This document shows positions 47,111 through 59,050 of a stretch of 64,000 bases of DNA, piece by piece. Made by a program: the position numbers and the translations under genes. The stretch covers positions 36,265,001 through 36,329,000 of the forward strand of contig NC_037090.1 of NCBI RefSeq assembly GCF_002994745.2, written 5' to 3'. The notes under the pieces are model-generated. The model ran no database searches. It saw only the letters and a list, made by a program, of their open reading frames with translations, and had not been told where the DNA came from. This DNA is from Rosa chinensis. Lineage: Eukaryota > Streptophyta > Magnoliopsida > Rosales > Rosaceae. The first letter of the stretch is position 1; each line of letters opens with the position of its first letter.

Positions 47111-48899
47111 ATAAGATCAAACCAACCCCTTTTTCCCGCGAAAAACACTTTCTTGACCAATGAACTTGATTTATGATTCCCTCCAGTTTTGACTAACCTA
47201 TATTGCTTCCATCCAAAATATGTTGACCTAGTTGACCATCACATGTTTCACATATGCTCAACCACACAAAATAGTACCATATGAAGTCCTGCAAATCTGG
47301 GTTCATAACTCCATCCAATTAAAAAAGAAGTCCTAGGATTTGGGTGTAGGGTCGAAGGCAAGGATCTCTAGGATTTTCAAACCCAGTAGATTACCGATGG
47401 CGATGTTGAGGTGCTGGTAATCTAGTACGATTTCAAGCTTTTTCAGTTTCAAATATCTCTCTGCTCTTGATGCTAGATTTATATATTTATTTTATATTAA
47501 TTTCGTCTTTCTGACAAACCCAGTGCTGAAAAGGTATGCTGATATATCTTCTTCATGTTACAGACTGATAGCAGTTGAACTTGGATGGGTGGTTGGATCA
47601 ATCACAAGAACATCAAGAGTTAATGTTGGAAAAGAAGCCTGAGGACTGAGGTAGGTACCTTGTACCGAATTTCAGTTAAGATTGTTCAATCATTCTGATA
47701 TTGTGGATGGTAATCACGGATTTGTTTTGATTTAGGCAAAGGAGGTAACTTGGTATCTGCTAGAGGAGTTAATGGTGGAAAGGAAGCCTCAGATTCTTGC
47801 TCCTGCAGCAAAGTAAGTTGCTTTAATTCTTGTTCAATTTCTTTTTGTAGATCGGTGGGTTCTTAATTTTGTTATGCAATCTCAGAGTAGTTTGTCATTT
47901 ATTGTTAGCCTTCAATCTAAATGGGTTATGTGATGACAAAAGTCTTTGGATTGTTTTGTTTGGATTATTAGATCTAGTAGCCAAGGTGAAAAGATCTGAT
48001 CCAGTTGAAGGGTGAAGCAAGGCTAAAAGGATGATTATATGTTGAACTAGAGTATAACCTCTTGTTTATCATTCTTCTCAGTGGGTATGTCTTTATCAGT
48101 AAACTTTTGATGTTTAGCTTGACCATGTCTTTATCTCATGCATCAGTCTCACCTGAAACTTAAGTAGTCATGAAAGCAATGAGAGGGAGCCGTATATTGC
48201 TGACTATATAATGGACCTAATGCTGTTTGTTCTTTCTGGGAATTTGAAGAAATATAGAGATAAGGTTGATTTGACTATTATGTTTTCGTTGAACAAGTTA
48301 TATTTGGCTCGATGTTGCAGCTGTCAAATGCTTTTGCATATCTGATTATCTGATATATTCTTTTCTTCATTTGGTTGGTCCTGTGCTTTACTTAATTTAT
48401 AATCTAGCAGACTAATATTTCGTTCATCCAATTAACTGTTCGTTTGTCAATTCAATGTTTATTCTCATAAAATTTAGCTCTCACCTGCTAAAATTGGCCA
48501 TTCAATACATAACTCTGTTTATTTTTATTTTTTTTCACCAATGTTGATACTGTAATACATAACTCTTTTTGTGTAATTTTTTAAACTAGATTTACTCCTG
48601 ACGCTTTTGGAGGACCAGGAAGAGTGTTCTATTTGAGGTTTCTTGACATTTTGATGGTATTATTAACAATACCTCTTATGAGTGCTTTCCGATATGAAGG
48701 AGCTCATCAGGATCATCACTGCCAGGAGTTAATGGTTTGTTCTTTTTAATTTTATTTATTTTTATATCAAAAAGGCTCCAATGGCCTTCATTTATAATTT
48801 CCTAATTTTTTATTTATCAAGGGCCTAAAAGAACTGCAAAAAGAGAAAAAGAATTCACTATCAAACAGGTGTAGTGAAAAAAGTACCATTATTACAGAA
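47111..48899 (+). other. Unassigned region with exon-like blocks
   Basis: Two short open blocks share a motif: QSQEHQELMLEKKPED (about 47,605-47,650) and EVTWYLLEELMVERKPQILA then PAAK (about 47,744-47,813, followed by a GTAAG-like donor). A third block is near 48,590-48,735 (FTPDAFGGPGRVFYLRFLDI). They might be exons of a decayed or unknown gene, but no start, no continuous splice model and no family were found. Confidence 0.25.
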
Positions 48900-48929
48900 T
48901 TTTTATTTGAAAAAACCGAACCAGGAAAA

Positions 48930-49112
48930 AAACTATAATTAAATAATTTTTAATTAAAAAAATCGAAATTGGACCAGACCGAACCGAACTGGACTGGTCG
49001 ATTCGGTTTTCGGTTTCAACTTCTAAAATTTACAAAACTGAACTGAAATTTCGGTTCGGTTCTCGGTTTTGGCCTAAAACCGAATTGTTCGGAACCGAAC
49101 CCACCCCTAGTA
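48930..49112. repeat. Probable terminal fragment of a hAT-like element
   Basis: CCGAACCGAACTGG, TTCGGTTTTCGGTTTCAAC, TTTCGGTTCGGTTCTCGG and the end ACCGAACCCACCCCTAG are characteristic of plant elements whose ends read CTAGGGGTGGGTTCGGTT. Only one end is present. Confidence 0.5.
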
Positions 49113-50190
49113 GGTTCCAAGTCTTAGGTCTTCCCAGAAATTTGTATTAATTTTTTTTTTTCAAATAGAAAGCGGAACTAAGTGTAGCTCTGTTGAGACT
49201 TGAGAGAAATTGTGCTATACTTTCCAATTCTCAGTTGTTGATGTGCCAGCCATATTACTATAAGCGGATTTGCGCGGAAGCTAATAACATCCAGGATTCC
49301 AGGGTGTAGGCAACAAGGCATGCTATGTGTGAGCCATGAAATTAATTGTAGTTTTTGAACAAGAGGAAAAGAAGAGAGAAGAATAAATAGGAACACAAAG
49401 GACGAGGCCGATAAACTGATACAAAGGAGGGAAGGGATTGAACTACACCTTGAAAAAAGTCGTCATATGAAGTTTGACAGAGTTTGATTAGCATTTTTTT
49501 TTTTTTGAACAATGATCAGCATTTTCGTTTAAAAGTTAAGTTACACCAACAAAGAGTTGCCTTGAAAATTGTAGAAACATTCCATGAATAAAAACATACT
49601 AGATTTAGTGAATTTTTCTTAATGCGTGTTTATGGTCTAGAAGGTTTAATTCCACCACAGCTTTAAAAATTATGTTCTTATCGTGGTATTCCGATATCGA
49701 AACAACCAAATAAAAACGAACATACTTATTCTTTCTCATGGTGACCTAGACGGCCATGTTTTCTCATACTTAGCGAAAAAAATCAAAAAGCTATTTTTTT
49801 CCCTCTCTTGACCTGTGTTCGGTATGGCTGTACTTTTAAGAAATGTTGGCTTCTGCTTATTTATGTGAATAAGTAGCTGAAAAGCAAAGCAGCTGAGTAT
49901 TTGGTAAACTGACTTTTTATAAGTGTTGTCAGTGGCAAAATCAGTGACAAAGTGTTTGATAAACTCAAAACTGGCTTGTGCTTTATGTTTGTAGAATGAC
50001 CAATTTGGACATGAAAGTTACTTTGCCTCGATTGTTTGGTAATACAATGTAGTCAAATGTATTATGTACTCACAACACAATACTTGGATTGGAACTACCA
50101 TAGAAATCAAGTAAACAATTTGCTGGATAAACAAATTAAAGTCGTATAAATGATAAACAAAAGGACAGAGCGGTGGATAAACCATTTATT
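49113..50190. other. Intergenic DNA, no gene recognised
   Basis: T-rich runs near 49,150 and 49,495. 49,810-49,990 has (G/A)TTTGGTAAAC and AAGTAGCTGAAAAGC motifs like common plant MITEs, but ends were not defined. Confidence 0.45.
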
Positions 50191-50194
50191 TTCT

Positions 50195-50530
50195 TCACTC
50201 AAGGCCTTGCAGAATGTAATCACAGGTAAATTCTAATCCTCTGGCACCCACCCTCAGAGGTGCCAATCCATGGAGAACCGAATCAGCAAAAGTCCACCCT
50301 GCCAATAGTAAGCAGATACCATCAATACTAACTACACAATCAACATTATTATTCCAGACACTGAAGCAACTAATGGTTTCCCCTCTTCATAAGTTTTATT
50401 AAGTTTACTACTCACCAAGTCCCACCGCTTGAAATTTATGATTTTGAGAGATGTTCCTATGGGTCAACTGGGTCAAAGCAAAGTAAAGGCCAGCAACATC
50501 TATGAAACCGATCAAAGCTTTCAACAATTC
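50195..50530 (-). pseudogene. TMEM147-like gene fragment, two exons
   Basis: Plant TMEM147-like proteins are multi-pass ER membrane proteins. Exon 50530-50416 encodes ELLKALIGFIDVAGLYFALT followed by QLTHRNISQNHKFQAVGLG. After a 117-bp GT-AG intron, exon 50298-50195 encodes WTFADSVLHGLAPLRVGARG followed by LEFTCDYILQGLE and a stop. The family normally has LEFTWxYILQGLEANANLV here, so the tryptophan has become cysteine (TGG to TGT) and the frame stops right after LE. The N-terminal exon was not found upstream and the C-terminal half is absent. The kept intron shows a genomic, not processed, copy. Confidence 0.82.
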
Positions 50531-50539
50531 CTGAAAACA

Positions 50540-51884
50540 AAATGAGCAATTAACAATATGTGAATTACTACTCAAAACCACACTATTCTAATTGGAAAGC
50601 TAGCCGAATTACAATCGAGCTTTAGTTAACTGATATTTCACACTGCACTGCGTGTTACACAAAGTCTAAGTCCATCCTACTTTCTTTATTTTTTTTTCTT
50701 GACAAAGACAAAAAGTTCAACCAGGAATTTCTGTCCTGTCCTGTGCCAAATTGGTTATTAATGCTCAAAAAGACATTGTTTCCTGTCCTGTGCAACTCAA
50801 AAAGTTCAACCGAAAATGGATCTTATTGCTCAAATTGTTGCACGATTGACTTCTTGCAACAGGATGTAATTGATGGAGTTGAGATGCAAGGCACTTTGAT
50901 TCACTTGAAATTAAAAAGGTAACATTTCAAGCACCAACCAATAATTCCATGCTGTCCAGCATTTCCCTTCTGTTTTTCTTTTTGTTCTTCTATCTCTTCT
51001 TTTTCATGTTTATTGCTTTTGATGATCTCAACTAGGGCTTATAATTTAGATAGACATAGAGCCTAAATCCTAAACCCTTAGTCTTAAACGTTCCCTAACC
51101 TTACTAGTGTACTTGGACACACTTAAGCAACATAGTTGAGTCACTTGAGTGTTTGACTAGTACCTGTTACTGAGGTTGGTGGTTGAAAATGGTTAATAAT
51201 GAATCCATGTAGTAAAAACTAATGACTGGATAATGAGGTTTTCAGTTAATCTTATATCTACTATTTGCTTCATTGGTGGTGTTAGCAAAGCCAGCCCCAG
51301 GGGGCTGAGGTAGATGTAAATCACTTGACCAAGCCAATTAAAATTTGTTATGTGCTTTTTGAGTGTTCTTGTGAATTTATTTTAAATGGCTTTCTATAAC
51401 TACCTGATTGAATTAGATATAATAGATTTCTAGTGAGTCTACGATTTTTGCTCCCTAGCTATTTCCTAGAGCCATCCTCCTAAAGAGGATTATAGTGCGG
51501 CTGGATGTCCAGTTTTGAACCCAGCCGCGAAGCGTTAAGGGATTTGTTATGTATCAGAAACAGAAACAGCTGTACAAGTTTATTAAGCCGAGTATAATTG
51601 AATTGGTAATTTATCAAGTTCAATCACCAAGTAATATCGGTTTTTTCTTTATTAAAGCTAATTAGTGTCAGTGAGCCAACACTAGCGCTTTGGAGGTACA
51701 GTATTTTGCAAGGATAGTATAATATTACTGATATGCTCATTTGAAGGTGACTTTCCTCACCTCAGAAATACGGTGCATATGATTCATCAAATAATGGGGT
51801 AAATATCAGTCACTGGCAAGAAGTTTGCTATAAGAATTGGATATATATATTGAGTTGGAAAACTCACACTTCGTTGTAAATTTT
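50540..51884. other. Intergenic DNA between TMEM147 fragment and sucrose synthase
   Basis: Contains a short repeated phrase (TTTCCTGTCCTGTGC / TGTCCTGTCCTGTGCC near 50,730-50,790). No gene recognised. Confidence 0.55.
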
Positions 51885-52606
51885 GAAGTTCTTTATTACA
51901 TCATCATTCAATGATTACAAACAGTAATTCTTCTTTATAAATGTATAGCATGCTATTTGGGTGGCTCAAATTGCAATCTCAACCAAGCTCCCTTGTCTGC
52001 CCCTTATTCAGGCTCCAAACAACCTGAAAATATGGTAAATTAGTTAGTTCTTATGTAGCTTAGTGGAAAAATTCAAACAAGGTAATTGTGGGGTTCTTAC
52101 TCTTTACCTTTGCAATCGGGACTGTGAGCGTCTAGTGCTGCACATCAGTTATGTATTGTTAGGTTGAATGACAGTAGAGATTATATTAGCATATACAAAA
52201 TGGTTATACATTCCTGTATAACACAGCTTTAATTCTCAATAAGCTTCCAAAAAAAAAAAAAGATTTCACCTCGTAAGGGTATGATTTGTATGCACAGCCA
52301 GTTATATGCATTTGATACATTGTCCATGAAATTTCACCGATTAATTCTGTATTCAAATAAATTATGTTGAGTTTGGTTTTGTTCTAGAAACTCTTCCTGA
52401 AGAAATAAATAATAACGAGCATTGACATTGCTAACTACTTGTACTGCTTCTTATCAAAAAGAGAATCTACTGACTATGAAATGAGGAAATTAAAACTAGA
52501 GAGAAGACATGCATTATCTTTTTCATTTTTGCAGATATTATGATATTTTTGACACTTTTATGTGTATATATGTAGATATATATGTCTGTCTGTAAAGCTT
52601 CCACTA
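51885..52606 (-). other. 3' UTR of the sucrose synthase gene, with a probable intron
   Basis: After the stop codon on the minus strand the sequence has a plausible donor (GCAAAG then GTAAAGAGTAAG, about 52,107) and acceptor (ATTTTCAG, about 52,025). A poly-A signal AATAAA follows at 51,897-51,892. The 3' UTR intron is inferred from motifs only. Confidence 0.45.
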
Positions 52607-55600
52607 CTACATGTCTTTTAGCATAACATGCCTTTGAGTCGTCTGTGATTTGGTGACTGGCTTTGGTGCTGGTTTTTCAGGCTCGTCACTTGGGATAGGC
52701 ACACTCTTCACCTGTAGTAATTCCAAAAAAAGCATGCTCTAAATCTTGAAAACAATAAAAAGATATATATGGGATTGTATTCAGTTAAGCATAAACAACA
52801 TACCAAATTTCTATATTGGAGATTAAAGAACATCTGGATGTATCTTTGCTTTGCCTGTTTCTGCTCTTTGTTCAACTGCCTCCAGAATGTATACGTGCAG
52901 CCCATGTTCAACACCTTGTTTGCATATATCTTCCAAGTGTAGCTACAAAATTCAGATCATTACTAAATTTAAATTCCTTAGGAGAAGGAGTGTATTGCGT
53001 GATATTTCATAGACAATAGGAATGAACTTAACCAAACAAATTTTACCATTCATAAATGCGTTGCAAACCCGCTTTTGAATACTTGTCCCAGTATGTAGCC
53101 TCAGTTTTGCATTTCTCAAAGAAATCGGCAATTTTGCTGCTTGCATCATCACCGTTGTTCGGATCAATATGGAAACCAGAGATCCCATCAACAATGATTT
53201 CAGCTGGCCCTCCTTGGTTGGTTGCAAAAGTGGGTAAACCACAGTTCATTGCCTCAATGACAGTAAGACCAAAAGCTTCATATAGAGCAGGTTGGACAAA
53301 AGCTCCCCTGGTGTCCGCAATATAACGGTAGAGTTCTCCATTGCGGTTCCTATCAGTCTGTGCTGCTATCCATCTGATCTGACCCTGGAGCTGGTACTTC
53401 TCTATCAGTGAATGCATCTTTTTAATTTCTGCTATTTCCTCTCTATCTTTTGATTTTGAAGGGTCAAAGAAGCCTCCAACTACTACAAGGTTAACCAGAT
53501 TTCTGAGCCTCTTGTTTTTGCCATACCATTCAACTAAACCAGTAATGTTCTTAACAGTGTCAAGCCTTGCCATTGAGAAGATGATAGGTTTCTTCCTATC
53601 CACTAGAAACCCCCTGTTTCAGAAACAGTTCAGATTGATGTTAGATTGTGTGAGTACATAATTACTAGTTCAGAAGAAGTATTTACCATTTGCACACTAG
53701 CACACTTACATATGTTCATTGTTATCCTCCTTGCTATACAGTAGTTCTTCAATGGCAGGATGAAATGATGAGACTCTTTTTTGTTTCTCAGTGTAAGGAA
53801 AATAGACAGACTGGTCAGCCCCAGGTGCAGCAATGTTAAATTTGGGATCGAATACATTGATGCCTGAAACAACTCTACAAAGCCCTGGGAGAGTAAATGC
53901 GGTATGGCTTTCATATTGTCCTGGTCTGTCTTTGCTGCAAACATCAACGTTCAAGTACATTATACATTATTTAATTCAGTTGTCAATCCTATATGATGAT
54001 ATATTAGTTACTGTTGCTAACCTTCCTGCAATTTCCTGGAATGTGCTTGCAATGACAAAATCTGTTGCATTCATTGAAATTGTGTCTGCTAGAAATTGGC
54101 ATGAGAAGTGATACTTAGGGTCTAATTCCTTCCACTTGATGTCTGAGTCTTCATACTTGGTCTTCTCCAAAGCATGTGCAATTGTTGCCTGGTTTTAATG
54201 CATTGTATTGATTAGTAAAAGTGAAGTGGGAGAAAACTTGGTATCGTATCTATAAGCTGATGAATAGTGACCTGAGTTATTCCAAGTTTGTTAGCCATCA
54301 GAGAGGCCACCAAATTCCCATCAGTGTAATTTCCAATAATAAGATCAGGCTTCCCGTCCATGAGGTCGAGGATTTTGGCTGTAGCATCCTAGTGATTTGA
54401 AAGAGATGGAGTAATTATTAGAAACTGAAAGCACATCAGGAAAATAAATCAATTAGTGAGCACTCTACAAGAATGAGTTGAAATATTGAAGGGGAACCAT
54501 GCCTGCACAAACAGCTCAAGATAGGGGTAGATATCAAAACGAGAAACCCAACGACGAAGGACCCCCTTTTCTGTCCTAAATGGAACCCTAAGAATGTTTG
54601 AGTACTTGGTGCCATTGATAGGTTCCAACTCCTGATTGCACGTGGTTCCCCTTGCTTCAGGAATGAGTCTTGTTACCTATTCAAGCCAAGTATTTAGTTA
54701 GTATACCCGATAAACTGAACCACCTTCATGAGGGGTGAAACTCACCACAAAAATCTGAGGCCTCACAGCAAGCCCTTGTTGCTTAATTCTAAGGAGCAAT
54801 TCTTCTTCCAGAGCTTTAACTTGATCCAGAATATAAACAACCTGCAGTTTTAGATTGTAGAACTGAAGAACTTTCAGAATACTATTATGAATGTCGATGC
54901 AATGAGTCTAAGCTTATCAGATACAGTTTTTCGATTTTGACCTGTCCACCGGTGTCTGGCAAACCAAGAACATCAGCTTGGCCAAAATAGCCATGAGGAG
55001 AGAATATTACAACATTGAATATGGTAGGAAGCCTGCTCAAAAACCTCTCCATGTTAAGTGGATCTGGAGCTTGTAGTACTTCTGATAGTATTCTCATTGT
55101 TTCCTTGGATCTCTCTGCTGTGTCTCCCCAACCCTTCTCAAAGCCCCACTCCTTAAACCTGTAAATGAGAGTTTAATTTGGTTTCATATAGCAAGTTGAA
55201 GGATTAACTAAACAGAGAAATAAGTAGAGTCAGTCACCTAAGTTCAAAATTTTGAAATGGAGTGTCCTTCGGAAGCCCCGAGAGGTAAACTTCTGTCACA
55301 ATCATGGCCATCTGAAGCTTTGCAGCAGTGTTGAGGGTGTCATTGATCATAAGTTTCTGTTGATTCAAAATCACAGAAATACATTTGAGACAATATTAGC
55401 ATAAAACTTTTTAGTATTCTTATCTTGAATTAAATTTTCTCTTTGACAAAAACTGTATTTCTGCCAGTCCCATACTTCTCCTTGATAATTCAGTGAAAGT
55501 AAGTAGTCCACAAGGGGCTGCGAATTCTCCAATCTCCCAGCTAGCATCGAAGTCATGAACTTGGAAACATAGTCGAGTCCATTTCCAATCGAGGACGATA

Positions 55601-56248
55601 GAGTTAAGTGAGGAGTAGAGAAGTCAATTGCTCTAAAATCCACCTCCAATGCATTTTCATCATTGGCCCTGAAAAGTGAAAGTGTTATCTGCTAAATTGA
55701 TAGATAATGTTCAAGATGTGGTGAGTAGCTAAAATAGTTAGCTATATATGTACCATTTCTCATCATAAAGTGTTTCTTTGCATTTCAAGTAGTCCCTCAC
55801 AGTGATGGCCTCAACTGACAGATCCTCAGAGCTGACTTTAACAAATTCCCAATATCCAGGGTTTGGTCTTATTGAAAAGAGAACATGTGGAGGACTAACA
55901 ACAGCTTCCTGTTGACGTTAGGAAACATATCATCACAATGTCAACAAACCTATAATTCATAATTTCACATAAAAAAGAATGAAAAAAATAAAAACTAGGA
56001 AAGAAAAACACCTGAGTTGAACACAATATATAGCCAAGTACTCCTGCCAAGACTTGGTTCATTTCAACCTTGTCATCTATGACTAACTCCACTTCATTCA
56101 TCAAGTGCTGAAGTTTCATTATCCTTTTTCCCTTTTCAATGAACTTAGCAAAACACCTCTTCATATGGTACCGGCTCTGCCTCAGAGCGTCGGGCATGCT
56201 TTCGGCTATGGAGTCAGATCGCTTCGTGGCTGCAGTTGCAGAATCCAT
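52607..56248 (-). CDS. SUS: Sucrose synthase, SUS5/6/7 class (13 exons, 836 aa)
   Basis: GT4-family glycosyltransferase that reversibly converts sucrose and UDP to UDP-glucose and fructose; members of this class are linked to phloem sieve elements. Exons: 56248-56012, 55908-55754, 55668-55476, 55356-55238, 55158-54942, 54841-54746, 54676-54503, 54388-54272, 54188-54022, 53934-53710, 53613-53047, 52942-52804, 52711-52607; sum 2,511 nt, no internal stop. N-terminal [40 protein letters not shown] in the fructose/nucleotide region; [14 protein letters not shown] with the catalytic Arg/Lis pair at about 583 and 588 (R and K); [20 protein letters not shown] carries the EX7E motif (about 679 and 687). 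The C-terminus is a short 34-residue proline/lysine-rich tail ([12 protein letters not shown]) ending KDM, like the SUS5 length. An in-frame ATG 15 nt upstream (56263) could also start it. Intron 7 is GC-AG. Confidence 0.95.
54501..54502 (-). other. Non-canonical GC donor of SUS intron 7
   Basis: Exon 7 ends GTGCAG at 54503 and the intron begins GCATGG instead of GT. Splicing here to the acceptor before 54388 gives the family-conserved join FVQ-DATAKIL. CAG|GC is the usual strong-consensus context of plant GC-AG introns. Confidence 0.85.
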
Positions 56249-56320
56249 TTTGATGAGCTTCAAATTGTTAGAAGATGAAGCAGTTTGTTTTGGGTTTGCT
56301 GATCAGGTGGAGATGGTAAT

Positions 56321-56330
56321 GCATTTATAG
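56321..56330 (-). promoter_or_regulatory. TATA box of the sucrose synthase gene
   Basis: CTATAAATGC on the minus strand, about 75 bp before the start codon, implying a 5' UTR of roughly 45 nt if transcription starts about 30 bp downstream. Confidence 0.6.
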
Positions 56331-57890
56331 GCTACTTGGCTGAGTTGTTAACCGTTGAAGCTTTGCTTTTGGTTTCGTCAAGCTCATATAGAAATTTAAC
56401 TTTTTGGGAAGCTGAAATGGGGTCCAAACTTCTAAGAAAAGAAGCTAGATTCACCAAGGTGATCGAGAAAGAGAGAGAATACCAGAGATGAAGAAAAGGG
56501 AAAGAATTATTGATGTAAAATACAATACAAAGAGAAAACCAAAAGAAAAGAATCTATGTCTGTAATAGAAGATTCTGGCTTAAAAAGAAGCTCTCAGGTT
56601 TCTCTCTAGCTCACGTAATTACTGGGTATCATTCTTTCCTTGTTTCTTTCTTACTGCATTGGTTGGCATCACAAAGAATATAGAAAGATTGCAATTTCAC
56701 GGAAGCTGATGATGTTGATGATTCTTCTGTTTTTTTTTTTTCCCTTTTCCTCCCTCTTTTGATCTAATTTTTATAACAGTGAATCTTTTGATTGAGTTTA
56801 TGAAACAACCAACGAATTCCAATATCCCCACGTTGGCTTTATTCTTAGTGTGTGATCTCTTTCCGCCAACTTCTTTTCTTTTTTAGTGAAATCGTCACCA
56901 TATCAGCTAGGTATCTAAAATAGGATCCCATCTTAAAGGTGTGACAAAAAAGATCAGTCACTCAATGACGGGACTCATGATTTTGTTTATGTGAGGGTGA
57001 AATGCTTATAAGAACCAAATAGAGGCTGAAAGTAGGGGCGAAAACATTAGATTTTAAAGAGAAACCAGACTATTCATAGAATATGCTTTACTAGCTAGAG
57101 AAAAGAAAGAAAGAAAAAGAGCAGCAGCCATCAGTCCATCGCTTGTCTCTATGTAGGTCCCTCGATGCTCACGCTTCTAGCAGTAAAATAAAGGCCCTAT
57201 ACGAAAAAACAATTATAATCAACTTGGGATACATATCCACCAAATATGCTACCCTCGATTTGGATACTCAAGAGAATACTGCAAAGTTGCTAACGGGGTT
57301 AAGGTCCAAGTGTAGAGGTACAAAATCCAAGTTTGTCACAGCGGATGAAAGATGGGTTGGAGATAAACCATGGATCTGAATGCAAATCTAAAACATGCCC
57401 AATAGGACCCCCCCCAATATTTCTTTTAGGGAAAGGTGTTAGAACTTAGAAGACACTGCCGAAGACGATTGGATTTCATTGTAATTTTCAGTTTCTTCTT
57501 TCCAGGTGTCATTCCACTGCTATTTATTATTGTTACTACGGAGGACATATTATTGTTGTGGTATAAAGTGTACAACGATGTATGCAGTGAAGGAGAAATG
57601 AAGGACAAACGGGATACGAAGTATTGGCAAAGACTAAGAGAAAAGACTAACCTTCGATCATTTATATTCCTAGTTTTGGTTCTGGCTTCTACCTTGATTA
57701 GCTCACCCGAGGCCTCAATTATTCGATGGAAGGTGTGTACATGACATTATTCCCCAACCCACCCATGTCATGACTTAGACATTATTCCTCATTTTCTTGT
57801 TGAGTACGTCAAATGGAGTGTTCAGCTTAGATTCTTAGGACCTATACTTTGTTTAGAGAGTATGTTAACCTAGGGGGGGGGGGGGAGATT
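56331..57890. other. SUS upstream region and unassigned DNA
   Basis: 56.33-56.95 kb is the probable promoter region of the sucrose synthase gene. 57.14-57.75 kb has two modest plus-strand open frames (57,143-57,379 and 57,436-57,744) with no recognisable similarity; I do not call them genes. A 14-base G run lies at about 57,873-57,886. Confidence 0.5.
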
Positions 57891-57892
57891 CT

Positions 57893-58303
57893 ACTGAAGC
57901 CCATTAAAATGAGGATTAGTTGAAGATTTTATTGTGAGACCCACTTTTCGATCACATTTTCATAAATCAATCGTTAGATGTTTAAATATTTATGTGTAGA
58001 TCATTTATGCAATTTTTCAACCAAACTGAAAATCGTTATACAACATTGATAATCGTGATTTATTAGTTATGAATATGAATGGTTCATGTTTGACAAATTT
58101 GGTTCGTCTATTGATTTGATCTAGTTTAGTAACTTAACGATTAATAATTTGAAAGAAAATTTTCAGTTGTGATTTACTCATGTATACATAAATATCTAAC
58201 TGTTGATTCATTGTAATGTAGTAGAAACGTGGGTCTGCCAAACAGTTTATTAGAAAGTCATCAACTAATCCTCATTAAAGTGGTCCTCATTAGAATGACT
58301 CAC
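57893..58303. mobile_element. MITE, ~410 bp, distant relative of the 6695-7095 element
   Basis: Left AATGAGGATTAGTTGAAGAT and right end read inward AATGAGGATTAGTTGATGAC are inverted. Internal blocks (GATCACATTTTCATAA, GTAGATCATTTATGCAATTT and AACTTAACGATTAATAATTT) parallel the 6695-7095 MITE. Target duplication not determined. Confidence 0.65.
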
Positions 58304-58503
58304 GTTAACCTATTCCATTTTAGAAGTACAAATTCTAAACATGGATAATGTTCAGGGCAAGATGTACTTTTTATCTAGGGGTCACGACCACTTACCCAAT
58401 TTCAGTTTCAAAATTGTCTACTTACTCCACTAAAAGTTTTTTAATTCTATTTACCCAATCTAATATCTAGTGACAGTTTTACCCCTATTAATTAAATTAA
58501 AAC

Positions 58504-58506
<3 letters not shown>

Positions 58507-58536
<30 letters not shown>
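58507..58536. repeat. (TC)n microsatellite
   Basis: About 15 TC units inside the 58377-59042 element. Confidence 0.95.
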
Positions 58537-58539
<3 letters not shown>

Positions 58540-58623
58540 CTCAGTTCGTTGCAGGAACATCGTCATCGATTGCGTCCTCTACCACCTCCAAGTTCGATTA
58601 CTTCGTCTTCTTTATCTTTCTCC

Positions 58624-58840
58624 GTCGTCCCTCTACCCTCAATCTCCGATCGGCGGTGCGCTGGATCACATCCGAAGCTCGAAGTCGTCCCTTTGCCCTC
58701 AATCTCCAATCTCCGATCGGCGGTGCATTGGATTGCATCCGAAGCTCGAAGTCGTCCCTCTGCCCTCAATCTCCAATCAGCGGTGCGCTGGATCTCATCC
58801 GAAGCTCGAAGTCGTCCCTCTGCCCTTAATCTCCGGCAAG
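58624..58840. repeat. Tandem repeat, ~60-66 bp units, about 3.3 copies
   Basis: Units contain CCCTCAATCTCC(A/G)AT, CGGCGGTGC(G/A)(C/T)TGGAT and CATCCGAAGCTCGAAGTCGT. The array reads open in several frames because the unit length is close to a multiple of three; this is not taken as coding. A second pair of 32-bp repeats (GTTTGGATAAGTGGACAATT) is at 58,945-59,010. Confidence 0.88.
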
Positions 58841-59050
58841 GTCTCTGATGACTTCTCTCTCTAAGTGACAAAGAAGGAGAGGGCAAAATTGTCTCAAAAA
58901 TAAATAAAAAGGAATTAAAAAATATTTAATTGGGTATTAAGGAAATAATCTCTTAGAGTGTTTGGATAAGTGGACAATTTCTTAGAATGTTTGGATAAGT
59001 GGACAATTTTTAAACTAAAATTGGGTAAATGATCATTTCCCCTTTTATCT

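Larger units (their letters stand above)
58377..59042. mobile_element. Non-autonomous DNA transposon, 666 bp, exact 8-bp TSD
   Basis: The left end AGGGGTCACGACCACTTACC continues through CAATTTCAGTTTCAAAATTG. It is mirrored by the right end read inward (GGGGAAATGATCATTTACCC, then AATTTTAGTTTAAAAATTGTCC). TTTTATCT flanks both sides (58369-58376 and 59043-59050), which suggests a hAT-type element. Inside are a (TC)n run, a 66-bp-type tandem array and a C-rich, gene-like segment. No transposase. Confidence 0.78.

Noticed and set aside
53056..53325. Plus-strand open frame within sucrose synthase
   Set aside because: Antisense shadow of exon 11 of the sucrose synthase gene.
57143..57744. Possible small genes on the plus strand
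   Set aside because: Frames of 78 and 102 codons without similarity, splice support or promoter motif.
58470..58886. Three overlapping open frames of about 100-120 codons
   Set aside because: Created by a tandem array with unit length near a multiple of three inside a transposon.
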